DNA of 64,000 bases, taken from positions 5,340,363 to 5,404,362 of the forward strand of contig SSBO01000009.1 in NCBI GenBank assembly GCA_005281725.1. The letters run 5' to 3'. The stretch comes from Wuchereria bancrofti (Eukaryota; Nematoda; Chromadorea; Rhabditida; Onchocercidae). The notes below the pieces were generated by a model. That model was not told the origin of the DNA and did not search any database. It worked only from the letters and a program-made list of their open reading frames with translations. The position numbers and the translations under genes were made by a program. Shown here in pieces: positions 59,401 to 64,000 of the stretch (the stretch's first letter is position 1; each line of letters begins with the position of its first letter).

Positions 59401-62021
59401 AGGATTACGAAGGACATTGTTGGCCAGGTGCATCGGCATATCTCGACTTTCTAAATCCAGCAGTTCGTAATTTTTGGGCAAACAAATTCGCTTTTGATCA
59501 GTATGTTGGTTCAACAGAAGATCTGTTTACATGGAATGATATGAATGAGCCGTCTGTATTCAGTGGTCCAGAAATAACAATGCACAAAGATGCTAGACAT
59601 TTTGGTGGTTGGGAGCATCGTGATGTTCACAACATTTATGGTTTTTATCATGTCAGTTACACATTTAACAAACGCTGATATTTTAATTCTATTTTAGTAG
59701 AAGGTATCTCATCAAATATTTGTGTGCTTAAAATATTCCTTTAATCTTAATACAATGTGCGTGAATGCAGCAGGATATTAACCAACCTAATTTTGACGTT
59801 CTTATAGCATTCGTCAACTTACCTCGGTCATTTGGCACGTACAAATGGTCGCAAACGACCGTTTGTATTGACCAGATCATTTTTTGCTGGTAGCCAACGT
59901 ACTACAGCTGTATGGACTGGTGATAATACGGCAAGCTGGGAGCAATTAAAGATAACCGTACCAATGCTACTTTCACTGTCCGTTTCTGGTATACCACATG
60001 TTGGCGCAGACGTTGGTGGTTTCTTTGGCAATCCAGATGAGCAACTTTTAATACGTTGGTATCAAGTAATACTTTCGTTAAATTATGTTTGTTATGTTTG
60101 GCTTATGTTTTGGCTGTGGAATGGGTTACATAAAATCCAAAAAATGAATTCGTGATTTAAATGTTATATTTATATTCAGCCTCAAATCGATTATTGCGAC
60201 CCGAAAAATGTGTATAAATCTTTTTTCAGGTTGCCGCCTTCCAGCCATTTTTTAGATCTCATTCTCATATTGACACGAAACGCAGAGAGCCATGGTTATT
60301 TTCAGATAGCACAAAATTATTAATCCGGCAAGCGATTCGAACTCGTTATTCGTTCTTGCCTTACTGGTAAGTTTTTGAGTCATGCTGAAAAAGACTTTGT
60401 TTTTTGTGGATAATGAAATTAAAAAGTGCAGAGCCTTGATTAGAATACCAAAATTCTTCATCTTTTGTATTGAATTATTCCTTCTGGATTTTTGATGTTA
60501 TTTTGCTGTACGAATGTTACGGATAGCGCTTTTGAATCATGGCTCTTATTTGTTATCTTATTTGGAACTGTTGTTGCATTCACTATATATTTCAATAACA
60601 AATCTTCTTTACATCTATTGACTTTTTTAATATATAATCTGATATTTTAATGATATTATAGGTACACTTTGTTTTACGAACATACTCTTAGCGGAAAACC
60701 ACCAATGAGACCGTTATGGAGCGAATTTCCGAACGATGAAGATGCATTTGATGAGGAACGTGAGTGGTTATTAGGTCCCGGCTTACTTGTGCGTCCAGTG
60801 ATGGATCCAGATGTTCAGTCCGTTTCATTGTATTTGCCGGGTAAAAGAAACGTTGTATGGTATGGATGGCATGATCACAAGGTGCGATACCTTTTTCTAC
60901 CATTTTTCCACAACCTTTATTATTATAGTTCATGTAAAAGCAAGAAAGGAGGAACTAAGAATTCTTATCCATAATCAAAGACTATAATGATAATATAATA
61001 AAGAAGGTTGCTGCAAATTTCAACACTTTCTTCAGGAAAATCCATTTTAATGTTAAGTTTGATGACTTCTTTTCTTCAGGGTTTTTTAGCTCCTGGTGCT
61101 GTTTACGTGGATACACCACTCGATATAATACCATTATTCCAACGAGGTGGTACTATCATTCCAACATGGGAAAGAGTTCGACGGGCTTCATCATTGATGT
61201 TTCAGGATCCCGTTACTTTGTATATTGCAATCAATTCTGATGTAACTTTTTAATCAAATGTGTGTGTGTGTTTTTTTTTCGCAAGCAAGTTCTATTGCTG
61301 TAATATTTTCGTTCTGTAGAATCCCAATTCTCTTTTGAAAGCTCTTTAACAGCGATAACTTAGAAATGTAGTCTTTCACAGAATTTCTGCAATGTTCTCG
61401 AAGGTAAAGAAAGCAGTTCATTCATTTGGAATATAAATTCACATCTATATTATCTTAAATCTCATGAAGCGTTTCACTGTGTGAATATTTGTGTTTTATA
61501 TCTTGATTGCTTACAAAAATTTTTCAGGGTGATTATGCAAATGGAACAATTTATATGGATGATGGAGAGACATTTGATTATAAAAATGGTCAGTATTTCT
61601 ACTGGGGTTTTATCTACAAGAAAGAGGGTGATCATTTGCATTCAATTTCATCGAAGAATTTGGACAAAGGAGGAAAATTAGAAAGTGATGCTATTATTGA
61701 AAAGATTGTAATACGAGGTGTTCGCTACTATCCAACGAACGTTCACATTTATTTAGATGGTATCCATTTTTATATTTATCTTTATATTCTCAAGTTGCTT
61801 TCAAATATGTGATTACCAGTATACTTTCAAATACGAAAATTAATAGTAGTTGGTTGAAGCGTAATTTATTTTCACTGCAATACCGCTGCTTTTTACACTT
61901 CTATTTAGATTGGAATCCAGAAACTGCTGATTATACGCATGATCGCGATGCGCAAACCTTAATTATTCGGAAACCAAATGCTCTCTTAACGCAAGAATTC
62001 AGAATTGATATTCATATGTAA
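56415..62021 (+). CDS. Glucosidase II alpha subunit (GH31, ER)
   Basis: Sixteen exons in phase (2,751 bases, 916 residues; human GANAB 944): 56415-56539, 56817-57053, 57388-57556, 57698-57776, 57876-57972, 58174-58354, 58558-58731, 58895-59101, 59222-59317, 59388-59651, 59808-60065, 60230-60366, 60662-60881, 61080-61241, 61528-61759, 61909-62021. It removes the two inner glucoses from N-glycans in the ER, controlling calnexin binding. A signal peptide (residues 1-26) is followed by [16 protein letters not shown], as in vertebrates. The GH31 barrel carries [14 protein letters not shown] and IWLDIEHTD, the nucleophile in FTWNDMNEP (Asp506), and the acid/base in [10 protein letters not shown] (Asp582). 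The 76-residue spacing equals that in mammals. [22 protein letters not shown] and [11 protein letters not shown] follow. The beta subunit, which supplies ER retention, is not in this window. Intron 6 appears to begin GC rather than GT. Confidence 0.97.
59349..59371. repeat. (TA)n microsatellite in glucosidase intron 9
   Basis: Perfect alternating AT run within the 70-base intron 59318-59387, taking up about a third of it. The acceptor AATTTAG follows 16 bases later. Confidence 0.8.
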
Positions 62022-63106
62022 TTGTGGAATGATCCTTATATTCCAGTTTTTTATGGATTGAAATCTGTAGATCGTTTTACGTGAAATTCTTTACAATCCG
62101 TGTTGCTGGTAGACATGTCTCTTATTACTAATTTTGAGGACAGACTGTATTTGCTATGTGTTATGATATTTGTAGAGTTTTTAGTATAATTTCTCGTCAC
62201 TTAGACCTAATTGTTGAATTAATACTTCAATTTATTACCCAGCTGTTAACTTTTCAACTTATTTTTTTAGCCTTTTAAATTCTAGAAATTTTAGTAAAGT
62301 GATTTAAATTTCGAGTAAAGTAATATTTCGGATAGTACACTTACCCTAATGTCTACTTCGAGATGACGATTACTGCCGTATCCTTTATCTGCCGTCAGCA
62401 ATAATACGAATGGCGACAAATATACTACTAGTTAGTTTCAGAAGTATTGTTGACATACACATTTCTGGTTTATAATGTAAAATATCTTGACAGCACGCGT
62501 TTGTTGTTGTTGATGCTGTGTAACTGTGCTTTTTTCAAGAAATTTTATTAATTTTTATTTATTTTGTTTTGTATCTGGAATACGCATAAAGTAAACGTAA
62601 ACATTAGAGAATTTAGGATAGTTTAAGTTCTGAACATCGCAGAAATGTCTTGTATTGACTGCATCAAATGTTGTCTCAGTCGGTGTGAATCCTGCAACAT
62701 ACAGAGAAACTAAAAAATCATTGCAGTGGACCGATTACTTTTGTACCGAGATAGTTCAACGTTATTTCTTTATATGCAAAATTATAACTGATGGTATTGC
62801 AGTGAAATTCTTCAGAGGATTATAATTTGACATTCTGTTTCGTGTCACGCCAGGATTACTCCAAAGGGAGTCTTGAGTTTAGTTCATTTCTACTAAAGAT
62901 AGTGCGCTCGAGATTATCTCTTTCTCTGTTTAAGTTTTTCAAGGCTGTAGGACGTGCATGCGCTTGCACAGCTGTATTGAGAAATAACGGACAAGAAGTG
63001 AAGTCGAGAAAATTAAAGAACTGAGAACGGATTTAGCTCGCAGGAAACTCGAACTTTTAGGACACTTTAATGACTCAGAATTACAGCGATAGTTAGAGCA
63101 ATTTGA
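62022..63106. other. Region between converging glucosidase and CPT1-like genes
   Basis: Contains the 3' UTRs of both genes. A minus-strand open segment at about 62869-63000 (ARPTALKNLNRERDNLERTI) could be a further exon of the CPT1-like gene or chance, because I could not join it in phase with good sites. A plus-strand frame at 62827-63024 overlaps it and is not believed. Confidence 0.4.
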
Positions 63107-63894
63107 TTAAAAAGATGAACGGACCGTATTTTTGGCAGACTTATAAGAAGCGATGTTTATACATATTGAATGATTGCCAGCGAAACGATAACTGATACCA
63201 TATCCACTTTTACAGGTAGCCTGGAACCCACCGCCAAACCAAGAGAAGTTGGGATACTCATCTTCGTTTATTTGGCGTGTCACGTTCGGTGTCTGTAGTG
63301 ATGATATTTTAATTGAAATGGCATCTGATTTGTTCAGTATGAGAATCAATTTATGTACAATTTTTTTTTCTTTTTTTGATATACTTCAGATTGGAGAACA
63401 GTTTCAACATATGATTTATTTATGTATTTTTTGGTCTTAATAATTTGGTGAGAGAATGCTCAGGAATGTTACTTTTTTCTAATTCAGAATTAGATATTAC
63501 CTGACTGGTACTAAGCTCCCAAGGTTGAGTTATATAGTAGTCCAACAATGGACTGTTTATGCCAGTCATCTTACTTAGAATATAAAGAACAAACAAATGT
63601 CGGTCAACACCACTTCCAGTTAAGCATTCCTTACTGTGAAATACGTGGGCTTTAACCGCTTTCTTTAATAATTTGAGACGTTCTTCGCTCTGAAATCATT
63701 ATGCAAGTATCTATGAAAGATATACATAGATTTTAAAACAACTGTAAGTAGAAGCTCACGTTGCTCTCTGTATTGACCATTGACTTAACAAATGCGCACG
63801 ATTCTTTTGTTACAGGACGTAATGTTTCTGTTCTTGATTTTGCGTAAAATCTTGCTGATATTGATTCATAGGTCAGACAGAATTTACCTTGATC
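63107..63894 (-). CDS. Carnitine palmitoyltransferase 1-like, C-terminal exons (partial)
   Basis: Three exons, 63760-63894, 63501-63689 and 63107-63292, join in phase (170 codons including stop). The gene continues beyond the right edge. The enzyme family moves long-chain acyl groups from CoA to carnitine at the outer mitochondrial membrane for beta-oxidation. Diagnostic blocks: DQGKFCLTYES; SRTETLRPVTKESC, with the Thr-Glu-Thr that contacts carnitine; LTGSGVDRHLFVLYILSK; QPWELSTSQTP, with the STS motif; and FGGGFQATCKSGYGISYRF. The order and spacing match mammalian CPT1. The catalytic histidine lies upstream of the window end. The open frame stops about 25 residues short of the mammalian end (after NTVRSSF). 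Either the nematode protein is shorter or a final small exon follows a GTCCGT donor at 63124. CPT1 is preferred over CPT2 or carnitine acetyltransferase by these blocks. Confidence 0.88.
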
Positions 63895-64000
63895 CTAAAA
63901 GAATGTTCCGAAATTTCTTAAAAAAAGAGTGTATTTATCATAATTATTGGGTTTTAAACGATAAATCTTTAAACAATCAATGAAAAGATGATGAACTCTT

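Overview
The window reads as nuclear DNA of a nematode, most likely a filarial (clade III) species. It is very AT-rich. Its genes are broken into many exons of 20-350 bp, joined by GT...AG introns with typical nematode 3' splice sites (TTTCAG, TTTTCAG, TTGCAG). Several start codons lie within a few to about 45 bases of such an acceptor that has no obvious upstream coding exon, which fits spliced-leader trans-splicing. I saw no operon-dense bacterial layout, tRNA, rRNA, CRISPR array or intact transposon. The species is inferred, not proved. Exon models were built by hand from homology, reading frame and splice phase. Most close exactly, with every exon length consistent with phase.

Layout, left to right. 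1.0-3.0 kb (+): an uncharacterised 83-residue membrane protein in three exons. 4.0-9.6 kb (-): syntenin, a tandem-PDZ adaptor, in nine exons. 9.6-13.8 kb: gene-poor. 13.9-14.5 kb (-): a tentative small gene. 14.8-25.0 kb (-): a TASOR-family protein of about 963 residues with the inactive-PARP-like N-terminal domain of the HUSH silencing scaffold. 25.7-31.9 kb (-): canonical poly(A) polymerase, about 854 residues, with a probable nematode N-terminal extension. 31.9-35.5 kb: gene-free. 35.6-49.2 kb (-): ECM29, the HEAT-repeat proteasome adaptor, in roughly 40 exons. 50.1-50.5 kb (+): a 64-residue protein ending in a Cys-x-x-Cys motif. 51.9-55.2 kb (-): an SNM1/PSO2-family nuclease of 554 residues. 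56.4-62.0 kb (+): glucosidase II alpha subunit, 916 residues, in sixteen exons. 63.1-63.9 kb (-): the C-terminal exons of a carnitine palmitoyltransferase 1-like enzyme whose gene runs off the right edge.

Most genes are housekeeping: mRNA polyadenylation, proteasome quality control, glycoprotein folding in the ER, DNA end processing and vesicle or adhesion scaffolding. They do not form one pathway. Points of interest are the TASOR homologue in a nematode next to poly(A) polymerase, two or three unrecognised small genes, a probable GC-AG intron in the glucosidase gene, a start codon apparently split by an intron in ECM29, conserved YPxL motifs in syntenin, and several short direct repeats in the gene-free stretches.
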